Shown: positions 50,101 through 61,010, counted from the first letter of the stretch. The stretch is DNA of 64,000 nucleotides from Aphrocallistes beatrix (GCA_963281255.1 OY725488.1:6917524-6981523), one strand, 5' to 3'. Notes: generated by a model not told the origin, from the letters alone. A program made the numbers and translations.

Positions 50101-52549
50101 TTGCTTCTTCGATTGTCACTATCGCAGGCAGATTTTCATATGAAACTCGTACAGTTCGAGCTGCTCTCCGGGCAATGAGAGGATCCTCTGCTATGATTAA
50201 ACCTATCAGCTGTCCATAACACAGCACCTACAAGAGTACACATGATCAGCTGTAAGGCTGAAATGTCAATAACAACCTCCAACATGCAAGATGTACCTCA
50301 TCCTTTGCGAATAATGGTTCATCTCCAGATAAATTCGTCTCGTTGCTACCTCCTGCAGGAATATCCTCACGCGTGACAAACGAGTGAACTCCTGGGAGAG
50401 AGAGAGCCTCTCCTGCGTCAATACTCAGAATATTAGCGTGACTTCTCGTGCTGAGAACAGGAGCTGCATACAACTCTCCTTGCATCAGTGGAATGTCGTC
50501 CAAATACTTGGCCTCTCCTGTCGCCTGCTTGTAAGCAGACTGGTGGATGATAGGACGACCCACTGGATCGTGGAAGGACTGCTCTCCAGGCACTTCCTCA
50601 TACGCTTGTGTGCTCTCAGTCAACGGAGCACTCACACCCTCCACCCCGGACAACTGTCCCGGCTTCAGGGAATGCGAGAGTGTCTGCTGAGTCACGAGGA
50701 GATAGAACTTGAAGAAGAAACTACCCGCCAACACCTCTCTGTACTCAGGCATACCTCCGGGCACGTCAGAGGGGAGACTCAGTTCCTGTCTCAACAGTCC
50801 CAGTCCTCTCTCCACAACTTCTTCCTTCCACTCACACCCAATCAGGCCTTTGGCGCTATTCACAGCTAGTATAGTTCTAGGCGCCATACCTCCGAATGCC
50901 AAGCGACAGTCCTAGAATATGAACAGAGTGGCATCATAGCTTCAGAATAGTATTATCTAATACTGCGAGAATGAAGTGTAACTACGTACCTCAATAAAGT
51001 TCTTCCCCGATGATTCATCTTTCCTTAGTTTAGTCCAAAAAGCAGAGCTCACAATAGAAATGTCGTCATCTCTCCGCCTCGCTTGTTTGTAAGCATTGAA
51101 ATGTTCATCTTCACTCATCCATGGTACTAGCACGGACACTAACACCTCATCTGGCTCTAGAGCAACTCGACGGTATGAAACGAAGAAGCTCTGCTCCAAG
51201 TGAATCACCCTGCGTCCTCGCTTAGCTGAGGCGATGTGCAGCTGAGCTCTAGCCGCCAACAGGATAGGGTTCATGTCAGCAATGGGACTAGCTGTGACAA
51301 GATTTCCTCCAACACAAGCTAAATTCCGCACCTGCACTCCTCCGTATAGCTTTAACATTTCAATGACAGCACTTAATACCTGCGTTTGGAAGGGAGCACG
51401 TGTCGCTATCACTTTTCGAGACTTCTCAAATATGTCTGACAAAGAAGCAGCTGCTCCGATCAGCATTCCTTCCTCCCCCGACTCGATATGAATCATTTCT
51501 GGAACCTAGTGATACAAATTAAGTGTCCAAGATTATCAAGTGCAGAATAAAATCTCAGAATATCTTCTACCTCGCTGGGGCAAATGAAGACTGGATACTG
51601 TGCATCCTTAAACCGACTCTCTACAGACAGTTCTGTGCTCCCATTCACTAGCTTTGCTTCAGGATGCATCTGTTTCAGCTGTAACACTTGTGTCAGACTC
51701 ACAGGTCGATACCAGGTCACCTGTCCACTCCGGAAACTCAACATCCTCTCCTCCTCCACCTCCTCACTGTCTACCTGCTTCAGCAGCAGTAGCATCAACT
51801 CAGGAGGAAAGATCAGATCTTGAGATGGGTCCAGGGGGGACAAATCCTCACAGTCCTTCATCCCGCCCTCACTCTCTATCACACCACATCCCCCCTCTGC
51901 ATCTGCCTTCTTCACGCGACAACACTGCTCTCCCTTTGGACAGGAAAAAGTCTTGAATGCGTCCAGGATGGGTCGATACCCAGTGCACCGACAAAGGTTC
52001 CCGTCGAAGGCTTCTTCTATCTGTCGCTGAGAAGGTTCAGGACACTTCCTCAACAACGTGTACATCGACATCACAATCCCAGGAGTGCAGAAGCCGCACT
52101 GGGATCCGTGGAACCGCGCGATCCTCTCTTGTACAGGATGCAGCTTTGTCGTCGTGCTTCCGATTCCTGTAAAAGAGAGGAGGAGGAGGAGGATGAGTGG
52201 ATACAAGAGACACAACACACATCAATGGATCACTAGGTCGTAGTACATGTTACGAATAAGAGTAGAGTATCCAACCTTCCACTGTAGTGACAGCCATTTC
52301 GTGTACTCTACACACAGGAGTGAGACAGGCGTACACTGACATGTGACCAACCTCCTTCCTCTTCCTGTCGTACCTGGATACCATCACGGTGCAAGCGCCA
52401 CACCCTCCTTCTCCACATCCCATCTTGCTGCCTTTCAATCCGAGGACATTTCGTAGGTAGTAGAGGAGAGTGTGCTCTGGATTCGGGTTAGAGTCTACTA
52501 TCTTCTTGCCATTAACAAAGAATACTAATAGGCTGTTTCTACCTTCCAT
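47187..52549 (-). CDS. XDH: Xanthine dehydrogenase/oxidase, copy B
   Basis: Fourteen exons read from the right: 52276-52549, 51571-52166, 50990-51505, 50297-50911, 50056-50227, 49826-49939, 49509-49751, 49059-49369, 48631-48862, 48204-48499, 47984-48074, 47696-47923, 47398-47604, 47187-47320; the joined frame is 1342 residues (human XDH 1333). It oxidises hypoxanthine to xanthine to urate in the cytosol. Domains: [2Fe-2S] I and II, FAD ([30 protein letters not shown]), molybdopterin (GGGFGGKE with E802, RAMFHMEN with R880, FRGFGAPQ with F914, SPTAAS with A1078/A1079, GEPPLFL with E1261). T1010 is G. The FFxxYR and RRDDD motifs support a true NAD-dependent XDH rather than an aldehyde oxidase. 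Introns are 60-150 bp, with few or no insertions. Confidence 0.93.
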
Positions 52550-52555
52550 TGCCTA

Positions 52556-52735
52556 TTTTTCGAATTTTGTTTACTTTATGTATCTATTGTAAACAAAACA
52601 AATAAAATATGTATAATCTCGTTTCGAAAATACGATATTCGGAATCCACATAACTAAAACCCTAGTCAACCGTTGAAAACTAGTGTCTAGCATACTTTGG
52701 AAATTTGTTTATTTTATAAATTAATATTGGTCCAC
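52556..52735 (-). repeat. Dispersed repeat family member upstream of XDH B
   Basis: Reverse-oriented relative of the unit at 1201-1510: words for GATATTCGGAATCCACA, AACCCTAGTCAACCGTTG and AAACTAGTGTCTAGCATA match the reverse complement of that unit. It begins seven bases upstream of the copy B start codon, so it is probably the core of that promoter region. Confidence 0.6.
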
Positions 52736-52750
52736 AACAAAGTTGGGATC

Positions 52751-53170
52751 GAGGAATGAAAGGTTAACGAACGGGCTGAATAAACGCACATTCAGTTCGT
52801 TCAGTTCAGTTTTAGTTGGTGGAGGGTCGATCGTCCGTTTTTTCAGATAAGTGGGTTGATCCATCCCGTTTATGATCGCTGTTCAATCCCTAAGCTGCTA
52901 TTTAAGTTCAGGTTACGAACTATTTATTGAATTTATAATGTAAATGTATCCTTTATTGAATTCACGTGAACCCTTGCACATACCTCCCTCTTCTTTTCTT
53001 TTAGTTTGCTCAGTTCACGTTCAAAGGGTACGGATCAATCGTCCGTTCGTTCAGTTCGTTCAACTGCCGTTCGGCAACCGTTGGCATTCGTTCAGTTAGT
53101 TCAGTGTAAATCCCTTAAAAGCGTTCAGTTCGAGTTCAATAAGTTCGTTCGTGAACCTTTCATTCCCTGG
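52751..53170. mobile_element. Probable MITE with GTTCAGTTCG-rich interior (~420 bp)
   Basis: AGG(G)AATGAAAGGTTNACGAAC occurs at the left end and inverted at the right end. The interior is full of CGTTCAGTTCGTTCA words. A TTGG-type word lies beside both ends but a clear duplication is not seen, so borders are approximate. Confidence 0.5.
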
Positions 53171-54339
53171 TTGGAATAGTTTGTGTTTTTGAAATATCCC
53201 TACTTAAGGTGACAGGCCCTCAAATTTCGAAAAAAATTGCCAGAACCAAATATATTGTAATTTAGTTTTTATTTAATTCTAAGATGTCTAAATAATCCGA
53301 TAATCAGATATTTTGTCAATCCGATGATTGTTTATGTACTTGTAGCAGGTAAATCTGGCCTTTCTCAATCAAAATCTATTAATTTAAATTTTTTAAATTT
53401 TCAATTGGCGCACATCCGTTTGATTACCCTAACTCAAAAAATATTCACATTATAAACGCAAACATATTGTAAAAAACACGCTAAATCCTCTGATTAAGCT
53501 AGTAGCGAAGCCCGATTTTCAAATAAAAGAAAAGTTTAAAAACTGAAAATTATTTTGTCCCAAAAATTCCTGAGTAAATGGCTCGACAAAATATTTTTCA
53601 ACATAAAAAATTATTAAAGTTAAAATTGAACAAAATAGCTTCGCTACTAGCTCAACCATTCGCTAATAATGATATTTGAACAGTAAAATCAACCTGATCC
53701 TAGTCAATAGTTAGTTATGACGAACGGCACAACCACGGATATTGTATAGGATTTAGACTTTGAGTGACTATAACTTCATATTTAGTCCTAGTTCGCAACT
53801 CATATTATGCATTAATTATTGTACTAACTAGTACTATCCAAAAACAGTATAACAATGGTTGAATTAAGACTTTGATTTTTTGGGGTTTTGTCTCCTTAAG
53901 TATGGATTACACATTGGCGTGTATTTATTTACAATTTATTTGAGTTTACTGAGAGAATCGGGGTAGCATATGTAGAATACGGGAAGAAATGTATTTGACT
54001 AACCGCGGGATATTCCATACAAATAATTATTTGATAGCTTTGCAATCAAAGCGTAGAGATACTTTATATATTTGATATCAAATTCGTTTAGTTATACGTA
54101 CGTATATTGAAATTTCTCATTTTGAATCTTTCAACTCGAATAATTGTTAGGTATGATATGTAAATTTTATGTCATTGATCACTATCATATGGTAGTTAAT
54201 GACATTGACAGGTCGCACAGGTTGATATTTAAGAATGCTGTGTTGAGAAACAACTTTGGGTTCCTAGAAAAATAGATTTATCTAAGTGCGTGTGTATCTC
54301 TAAACTTGTTATTGAAATTCACCAAATTAATTACGAGCA

Positions 54340-54450
54340 AATTTTGAGCATAATTTGAAAATGTTTTGATTTTATTTTAAGCATAATTTGAGCATATTTT
54401 GAGTATATTTTGAGTATATTTTGAGCATATTTTGAGTATATTTTGAGCAT
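54340..54450 (+). repeat. Short tandem repeat (TTTTGAGCATAT / TTTTGAGTATAT)
   Basis: A 12-13 bp word alternating between ATTTTGAGCAT and ATTTTGAGTAT is repeated about seven times. It lies about 150 bp downstream of the GIMAP-like stop codon. Confidence 0.7.
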
Positions 54451-54606
54451 AGAGTAAAATTGGATGCCTGAATCGGATAATTTCCCGAGAAATACTGTAG
54501 TATTCACTTGTTACTGAATAAATAAAAGTCACACGGAAAAAACATGCAATATATATGTCTACATGCTATATACATATATAGTTTGAAAGCCAGAAAAAAA
54601 CTAAAT

Positions 54607-56262
54607 TTATTTCATAGAATCCAATAGCTCCTCCTGGGTTTTCTCGCGAATGTTTGCACCGTCCTTCATGTTCTTCTCTATAAGCCGCCTTATAAATTCT
54701 TCATTAGACACCTTTTCATCTTCATTCGGAAACATTTTTCTTACCAATGCTTCTGAAATGTTAGGATTCATAGTTTTCATATAAAATCGAACCAACCTCC
54801 CTGATAAGAACCCATTGTTTAGTACCAGCGTCCTAGTCAAGATTTTATTTATCTCTGGATTATACTGCGCTCCTGCTTGCTTGCGGAGTCTCTCGTGATT
54901 TGGTACGTCTGGTGCTGGGGGTTTCAATTCTTTTCTCAGTTGATTCAACTCATGAATGACCGAACGATTGATGAAATCTCTTCCTTCGCACGACTTTTTA
55001 ATCTCAAGGCATTGTTCTATTATCCTGGCAAAAGGTGGAACTTGTAAATTTGTTTCTACCCATGTGTACCTCCCATTGGCCTGTGCGAGGATCCGGTTGA
55101 GAGACGGGTTGTTGGCAACATTCCTTTTGATAAATTCAATGGCGCTCTGCTTGTCCTGAACTAGACCTATCTTGAAAATTACAAGTGAATACTTCCAAAA
55201 ATCATTGTTAAACTCTTCACTCAGCTGATAACTGGTTGGAATCTTGTTAATAAAGTTCTCCATGTCTAATATGAAAGGTTCAGTTAAACTTATCAGGATA
55301 ACCATTACGGAAATTCCCTGACTAACGTGTCTTAGTTTCCGAGATGCTTCTACCAATCCTTCTTCCAAGCCCAGGAATGTATTAGATGTGTTATTAAACA
55401 GGTCAATATCTGGACTGAAATTACACTCCAAGCGATATTTATCTTCAGTAATACTGAAGTTTCCATTGGCTCCTCGAAGCTTTTTTTGCATCTCAGCACA
55501 TGTGAAATGGTTGTTTCCATGAAAAATAATACGCAATACTGGTTTAGTCAAAAAGAAGAGATCCCTTAGAATCCTTTTTCTGTTATTTTCTGACATATCT
55601 TTTCCATTTATGAAAATACACCTGTTTTCCACACGCTCTAATAATATTTTAAGATATTCCCATCTTGAATCTTTTAGTTTTTCCTTTAATATTTCCTCCA
55701 AACATTTGCCTTCAAACTCCTCTGACTCCAATAGCAAATCTGCATGCGTAAATACAATGGTTGCATTACCAAAAAATTTGTAAGAGGACTTAGCCATTAG
55801 ATCTTCAAGTTGGAGAATGTCTTCGAAGGCACTCTGCGGAATATAATCAGCATTAAGGTTAATCACTATAAGAAAGGTCTCTGACATTTCGATATACGAA
55901 TGTTTGATGCACGTTATCATATTTTTAGTATGATCTTGTAGGCTAAAGTTAGGATCACTTAACCCAGGTTGGTCGACAACGTGTATTCTCAATGGACTCT
56001 CCTTTTCATCTTCCTCGAATATCGCTTTTCGGTTGAGTTCTGCAAAGTTTCCAGTTGGCTCTCTGGTTAATCCAGCTGCTTCTCTCTCTGCATGTGTAGG
56101 AAATGGTACTTGCTCGCTACCCCCAACCATAAGGTTTCCAAGAGTACTTTTCCCATCACAAGCCTGTCCGATTAGGATAAAACTTCGATCACTAGTGGGA
56201 TGTTTTTGTCCCATTATTTTAAAATTGTATTGAACAGCGTATAAAAGGAGCTTAGTTTTCAA
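54607..56262 (-). CDS. GIMAP/AIG1-type GTPase with degenerate second module
   Basis: An uninterrupted frame of 551 residues; translation may start at M17 (MGQKHPTSDRSFILIG), which fits the family better. The AIG1 G domain has G1 GQACDGKST (32-40), a conserved T for G2 near 66-70, G3 DQPGLSD (97-103) and G4 FTHADLL (171-177). After about residue 285 a second stretch (GLEEGLVEASRKL, GISVMVILISLTEP, DFWKYSLVIFKIG) has the spacing of another AIG1 domain but no P-loop, so it looks like a pseudo-GTPase module. The C terminus is charged and helical, with no transmembrane anchor. GIMAP-like proteins are linked to immune and membrane-vesicle functions in animals and plants; its role here is inferred from family only. 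No introns. Confidence 0.78.
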   Translation of the reverse strand: MKTKLLLYAVQYNFKIMGQKHPTSDRSFILIGQACDGKSTLGNLMVGGSEQVPFPTHAEREAAGLTREPTGNFAELNRKAIFEEDEKESPLRIHVVDQPGLSDPNFSLQDHTKNMITCIKHSYIEMSETFLIVINLNADYIPQSAFEDILQLEDLMAKSSYKFFGNATIVFTHADLLLESEEFEGKCLEEILKEKLKDSRWEYLKILLERVENRCIFINGKDMSENNRKRILRDLFFLTKPVLRIIFHGNNHFTCAEMQKKLRGANGNFSITEDKYRLECNFSPDIDLFNNTSNTFLGLEEGLVEASRKLRHVSQGISVMVILISLTEPFILDMENFINKIPTSYQLSEEFNNDFWKYSLVIFKIGLVQDKQSAIEFIKRNVANNPSLNRILAQANGRYTWVETNLQVPPFARIIEQCLEIKKSCEGRDFINRSVIHELNQLRKELKPPAPDVPNHERLRKQAGAQYNPEINKILTRTLVLNNGFLSGRLVRFYMKTMNPNISEALVRKMFPNEDEKVSNEEFIRRLIEKNMKDGANIREKTQEELLDSMK

Positions 56263-56760
56263 GGATAACTAATTTCAGCCTCTATTAGTAGGGTCAGAAA
56301 CTGCTTATCGGAGGTTAGTCATACCCGACAACCTATAATTATTTCACTGGTACTTAAAGTACGAGTTTCAGATCACCTAATTAGTATACGTACATTCGAA
56401 TCGTTTTTTGCTCCCCTTGAAAGAGGTAAATTTGTAAATAACACAGGAATTAGGGATTGCACATGTGGCAGTTCTCTGATGCTGTACTCTAGATTTTCAA
56501 TTTCAATAGGAGGCACCATGCTAGTTAGACTGATACTAGTTGAGGAGGCGAATAATTATCCCGAAGAAAAAACATTGACATAAGAGATTTTTGCATGGAT
56601 AGAAGCAAATAAACCCCGAGGCAAAACAATCGGATAGGATTTATAAGATCACTCAAAACAGATGCACGGGAAATAGGGCAAAAAAACAGTTTCGACTGTC
56701 TTCGATCTAATTTTTTAGAATTTCCCTTCATCCAATTAGACGCGATTGGAATTGGCAAAA
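56263..56760. promoter_or_regulatory. Shared divergent promoter region (GIMAP-like / TBCD)
   Basis: The two start codons are about 500 bp apart and point away from each other, so both promoters must lie here. No TATA box or other motif stands out. Confidence 0.4.
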
Positions 56761-59700
56761 ATGATTTCGAGCATCATGGATCGGTATAACACTTGGGACA
56801 CAGCTGAAGACGGGAGTCAGGACTCCGAGCGTGAGAGGGCTTGTCTCGGCTCTGCTCTTGACTACTGCGAAGAGTCTGAAGAACTGATTCGACTCTCCGA
56901 GAATATCCCAACTCTCATCCAGGACGAAGCTACAGCTGAATCTTTTTTCGAGAGGCTGAACTATGTTCTCAACCGATACCAGGAACAACCTGGGCTCCTT
57001 GACCCTCACATAGAGAAGTTGCTCATGCCCTGTTTGGCAAGACTGAGGAACACTCCAGACCTGGCGCCCCCTGCTCCCTATATAATCTACTCCTGCAAGT
57101 TCATCTTCTTCATCGCAAAAGTCCGCGGTACGAAGAGCATCCTGCGATGGTTCCCACACGAAGTTTCTGACCTAGAGCCTATCCTGTCAGCTTTGGAGCA
57201 GCAGGATCCAAGCGATTATAACGTGTGGGAGGTGCGTTTCGCACTCTTACTCTGGCTAGCCATGGTCTGCATCGTGCCATTCGATATTTCCCGCTTTGAC
57301 ACTTCTAAGCAGCGAGTTTCCACCATGGATAGAATCTTGCAGATAGCCAAAGTGTACATAGACGCAGTCGATAAGACCAGAGATGCGACTGTGCTTGTGG
57401 TGGGTCGGTTTCTGGCTAGGCCTGACGTCGCTAAAGCTAGACTGGAGGACTATTTGGAGTGGAGCTTCGTTACTCTCGAAAAAGCGATTCTGAATCCATC
57501 AGAAGGTCTGGGCTCCATCAGTGGAATCCTCCTCGCCCTCTCTACACTATACAAGTTCAGCAAGCGAGAGGAGATTGTCAAGTACTCCCCTACAGTGCTG
57601 CAGCGGATAAAGGCTCTGGATCTCTACTCCAACAAGCGCACTCTCATCCGAAAGCTGAACTGTAAGGTCCTCCAGAGAATTGGCCTCTCCTTCCTACGCG
57701 CCAGACCCGCCGCCTGGCGGTACCAGAGAGGAAACAGATCTCTTCTCCAAGCACTGGATCCCGAAAAGTTCCGCGCACTAAAGGAGACCCAAAAAAGCGC
57801 GGGAGAAGCTTCAAATAAGGACCTGGGGGTAGAGGGGACAGGTGGAGAGGAGGATGACGTACCAGAGGCGGTGGAAGAGGTTCTGGTGTTGCTGCTCGTC
57901 GGTCTCTCAGACCGAGACACCATCGTCAGGTGGTCAGCTGCCAAGGGACTCGGACGGATATCCAGTCGCCTCTCTCAGTCGAATGCCGACGACGTGGTGC
58001 ACTCGATCCTGGACTTCTTCTCAGTGCGACAGAGCGACTCGGGCTGGCACGGAGGATGCCTGGCGCTGGCAGAGCTCGCGAGGAGAGGCGTGTTACTTCC
58101 GGAGAGGCTAGAAGACGTGGTTCCCCTCGTTCTACAGGGACTGGTGTATGATGAGAAGCGGGGGGGCTCCAGCGTCGGCGCTCATGTGAGAGATGCCGCT
58201 TGTTTTGTTTGCTGGGCCTTCGCCCGGGCGTACGACCCCACCCTGCTCCAGCTGCACGTGAAAGAGTTGGCGCAGGCGCTTGTGAATGTATCGCTGTTTG
58301 ACCGAGAGGTCAACTGTCGCAAGGCGGCCTCTGCGGCCTTCCAAGAGAGTGTAGGGCGCCTGGGTACATTTCCTCACGGCATCGACCTCGTCACGACGAT
58401 GGACTACCACGCCGTGTCCAACAGAAACACCACCTACTTAGAACTGAGCCTACAGGTGGCCAAGTTCGAGGAGTACCGACACTCGATAATCCAGGAGCTG
58501 TACAAGAGGAAGCTCCTGCACTGGGACCTCTCTATCCGCGAGCTGTCCGCTCAGGCGCTGGAAAAGCTGGCGCCTCTAGACCCCGCATACTTCACCGCAA
58601 AGGTCCTCCCACAGCTGGTGCCGCAGACGCTAGCGCTAGACCTGCAGGAGCGGCACGGCGTGCTGCTAGGGATCGGTTACATCGTCCACGCCCTCTCTCG
58701 GATAGGACGCGAGAAGTCCCAGTCCATTGAGGCTACGCTGGGGAAGGAGTTGATACGAGACTTACAGGGGATCGCCGGTAGGCTGGAGAGTGCCAAGCTG
58801 TACCGAGGACTGGGAGGAAAAGTCCTCCGTCCTGCTGCCATGAAATTCATCGAGAAGATGGCTCTCTCCGACCTGCCGGTGACTGAAGAGGTGTTGGAGG
58901 CGTGGGGTGTGTCCCTCTATGAGAACCTCCAAGACCCGGACCGCCTCACTCAAGAGAGGGCAACTCGCGCTTTCAAAGAGGTGTGCAGCCACTGCTACAT
59001 GAGTCTCCCCGCACACACGCAAGCCTCGACCCTCGCCAGCTTCCTGCAGACCGCTCTGGAACAGCTGCACTCCACCGTACACTTCGCACGCATGGGATTC
59101 TCGCTAGCCCTGGGGGTCCTCCCTCCCTCTTTCTATCAGGGCAAGCTTGGTACCATCGTGCACGCACTCATAGCCAGTGCTCTTCACGACGATGCGAACC
59201 AGGCCATTTACACAGAGGGGAGGAGGGACGCTATCACTTCCATCGGGAACATCTGTCAGACGGTGGGTATCAGTGCCGGAGATTCCGAGTGCGCCATCAC
59301 CCCTCCTCTCCTGGCGGAGGTGTACTCCTGTCTGTTCGGAGCTCTGGACAATTACTCGATCGACAACAGAGGAGACATCGGAGCGGTGGTGCGTGAGGCT
59401 AGCATGCAAGTGCTCGTCTCTCTGACGCAACTGGTGGTAGCCACTCAGCTAGACCTCTTCACTCCGGAGTGGTGCGAAGCTGTATTCTGCGGTTTCATCA
59501 AGCAGGCTAATGAGAAGATAGACCGCACCAGATTCATAGCTTGTTCCTCTATCATAACTCTGCTATACGGAACCACGCCGCAGCTGCCGCATGTCCCTCA
59601 CCTCTCACAGCTCAGAGAAATCTTCCCAGATGATCCCTCTCAGCTGATAGCACCGTCCCAATGCTTCCAGGTCACGGTACAGCCCATCAGGCTGGACACG

Positions 59701-60411
59701 TACAGGAACTCGGTCTTGCTGGGACTCGTGATATCGATTGGAGGGGTGGCGGAGTCGGTTATCCGCGCGGCCAGCAGTGCTCTGCTCGACCAGATAAAAG
59801 AGCTGTCTCAAGATCAGCTGTTGCTAGACAAGTTCTCGAAGAGTCTCGTTCAAGTCTACAAAGATTGCATCAAACGACCGCGACTCCTCATCCCCTTCAT
59901 GAAGCTGACGGACAGTCTCCTCACTAACGCTTGTTTTGAAGAGTACACAGGGGTACCTGGTTCCTTTTCAGACCAACTATTCACTCTCACACACGCCTCT
60001 ACTCGCAAAACTAAAGATGTGAAGCGAATTCTCGCTAGCATCGACGTATTTTGCGGATTGCTGCAATTCAAAGGAGAAGTACAAACCAAAGTTCTCTCTC
60101 ACCTTATGGAATTGCTCTGCCATTCCTCATTTCCGAGGGTTAGAAAGGTTTGTGCTGAGCAGCTATACCTCACAATTGTCACCTACGAAGAGCTCGTGTC
60201 AGAAGACGTGGTAGACGAGGTGGGTCAGGTCCTGAGTGAGACTCCCTGGATCCTCACTGTGGGGGAGGTGAAGAAGCCGAGAGATCGCCTCTGTCAGCTG
60301 CTCAAACTTCCAATTCCACAAGCACGCGTCTCTGTGAGTGGACAGGAGAAAGAGGAACCAAAAAGACAAGAAGATTTCACTTTTAATGATTTCGTACAGC
60401 GACCTTTTTAG
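56761..60411 (+). CDS. TBCD: Tubulin-folding cofactor D
   Basis: One uninterrupted frame of 1216 residues (human TBCD 1192), starting at the first ATG of the frame (MISSIMDRYNTWDTAEDG). TBCD binds beta-tubulin after cofactors A/B/E and is needed for assembly and disassembly of the alpha/beta dimer in the cytosol; it also regulates ARL2. It is an all-helical HEAT-repeat protein. Clear family stretches: YNVWEVRFALLLWLAMVCIVPFD, VRWSAAKGLGRISSRL, WHGGCLALAELARRGVLLP, VRDAACFVCWAFARAY, DREVNCRKAASAAFQESVGR, FPHGIDLVTTMDYHAVSNR, LRELSAQALEKLAPLDP. No intron or frameshift, whereas animal TBCD genes usually have dozens of introns. Confidence 0.95.
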   Translation: MISSIMDRYNTWDTAEDGSQDSERERACLGSALDYCEESEELIRLSENIPTLIQDEATAESFFERLNYVLNRYQEQPGLLDPHIEKLLMPCLARLRNTPDLAPPAPYIIYSCKFIFFIAKVRGTKSILRWFPHEVSDLEPILSALEQQDPSDYNVWEVRFALLLWLAMVCIVPFDISRFDTSKQRVSTMDRILQIAKVYIDAVDKTRDATVLVVGRFLARPDVAKARLEDYLEWSFVTLEKAILNPSEGLGSISGILLALSTLYKFSKREEIVKYSPTVLQRIKALDLYSNKRTLIRKLNCKVLQRIGLSFLRARPAAWRYQRGNRSLLQALDPEKFRALKETQKSAGEASNKDLGVEGTGGEEDDVPEAVEEVLVLLLVGLSDRDTIVRWSAAKGLGRISSRLSQSNADDVVHSILDFFSVRQSDSGWHGGCLALAELARRGVLLPERLEDVVPLVLQGLVYDEKRGGSSVGAHVRDAACFVCWAFARAYDPTLLQLHVKELAQALVNVSLFDREVNCRKAASAAFQESVGRLGTFPHGIDLVTTMDYHAVSNRNTTYLELSLQVAKFEEYRHSIIQELYKRKLLHWDLSIRELSAQALEKLAPLDPAYFTAKVLPQLVPQTLALDLQERHGVLLGIGYIVHALSRIGREKSQSIEATLGKELIRDLQGIAGRLESAKLYRGLGGKVLRPAAMKFIEKMALSDLPVTEEVLEAWGVSLYENLQDPDRLTQERATRAFKEVCSHCYMSLPAHTQASTLASFLQTALEQLHSTVHFARMGFSLALGVLPPSFYQGKLGTIVHALIASALHDDANQAIYTEGRRDAITSIGNICQTVGISAGDSECAITPPLLAEVYSCLFGALDNYSIDNRGDIGAVVREASMQVLVSLTQLVVATQLDLFTPEWCEAVFCGFIKQANEKIDRTRFIACSSIITLLYGTTPQLPHVPHLSQLREIFPDDPSQLIAPSQCFQVTVQPIRLDTYRNSVLLGLVISIGGVAESVIRAASSALLDQIKELSQDQLLLDKFSKSLVQVYKDCIKRPRLLIPFMKLTDSLLTNACFEEYTGVPGSFSDQLFTLTHASTRKTKDVKRILASIDVFCGLLQFKGEVQTKVLSHLMELLCHSSFPRVRKVCAEQLYLTIVTYEELVSEDVVDEVGQVLSETPWILTVGEVKKPRDRLCQLLKLPIPQARVSVSGQEKEEPKRQEDFTFNDFVQRPF

Positions 60412-60599
60412 AGGATTTCATCTTAGTTGTGCTTCCTATTCTACACTCAGATCGTTTGAGATTTAGTTTAAATGAATTCCTCTTATGTAGTAGACCGATT
60501 ATCCTGTGTAGATGTAAATTTAATTACATAATACTTATGCAAATTTACAACTAACTTAATATTTAAATAATTTTAAATAATTTTGTCCCAGTCTCAAGT

Positions 60600-60764
60600 C
60601 AGCGGTTTTCAACCTTCTTTGGCTGTGGACCCCCCTACAGCAATTTTCTTATATTCTGTGGATCCCTCCTATTAACCATAATACAAAATTTTGAATCATG
60701 TGGATCTCCTGAATCTTCTGTGGACCACTAAGGAGTCCATGGACCCCCAGGTTGGGAGCCACTG
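60600..60764. mobile_element. hAT MITE, family 1 copy b (165 bp)
   Basis: Same ends and interior as the element at 18661-18824 (CAGCGGTTTTCAACC...GTTGGGAGCCACTG). The flanks CTCAAGT and CTCTAAGT are similar but not identical, so the target duplication has decayed. About 85-90 percent similar to copy a by eye. Confidence 0.85.
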
Positions 60765-60894
60765 CTCTAAGTCTGATTACGATTTCCTTAGGAAAACTTG
60801 AGAAAATTGGCAACACATCGACACATCGACTTCTTCAAAGCTGATTCGACATGCACTCCGGCTTCATAAATCGATTGAAGCACAAAATATTTTA

Positions 60895-61010
60895 GAGACT
60901 AGCTTCCAACTATTGATTGGGGTTTTCATGGGTGTTAATTCCAAAGATTGTATTTTCGATTTTATATTGGTAGTTCTACATTTACAATAGAGTCATAAAG
61001 TAAGAACTTT
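60895..61010 (+). repeat. Dispersed repeat family member
   Basis: AGAGACTAGCTTCCAAC, then GGGGTTTTCATGGGTGT and TGTATTTTCGATTTTATATTG match the unit at 1201-1400 in order. Degraded, no termini. Confidence 0.55.

Larger units (their letters stand above)
52550..54606. other. Intergenic region, XDH B promoter side to GIMAP-like gene 3' side
   Basis: No supported gene. It starts with a reverse copy of the dispersed repeat (52556-52735), then a probable MITE (about 52751-53170), AT-rich unique sequence, and a 14-bp-type tandem repeat at 54340-54450. Confidence 0.55.

Noticed and set aside
36784-52549. Aldehyde oxidase identity for the pair
   Set aside because: Copy B has GGKE (E802), R880 and the FFxxYR motif that distinguish XDH; aldehyde oxidases replace E802 and R880.
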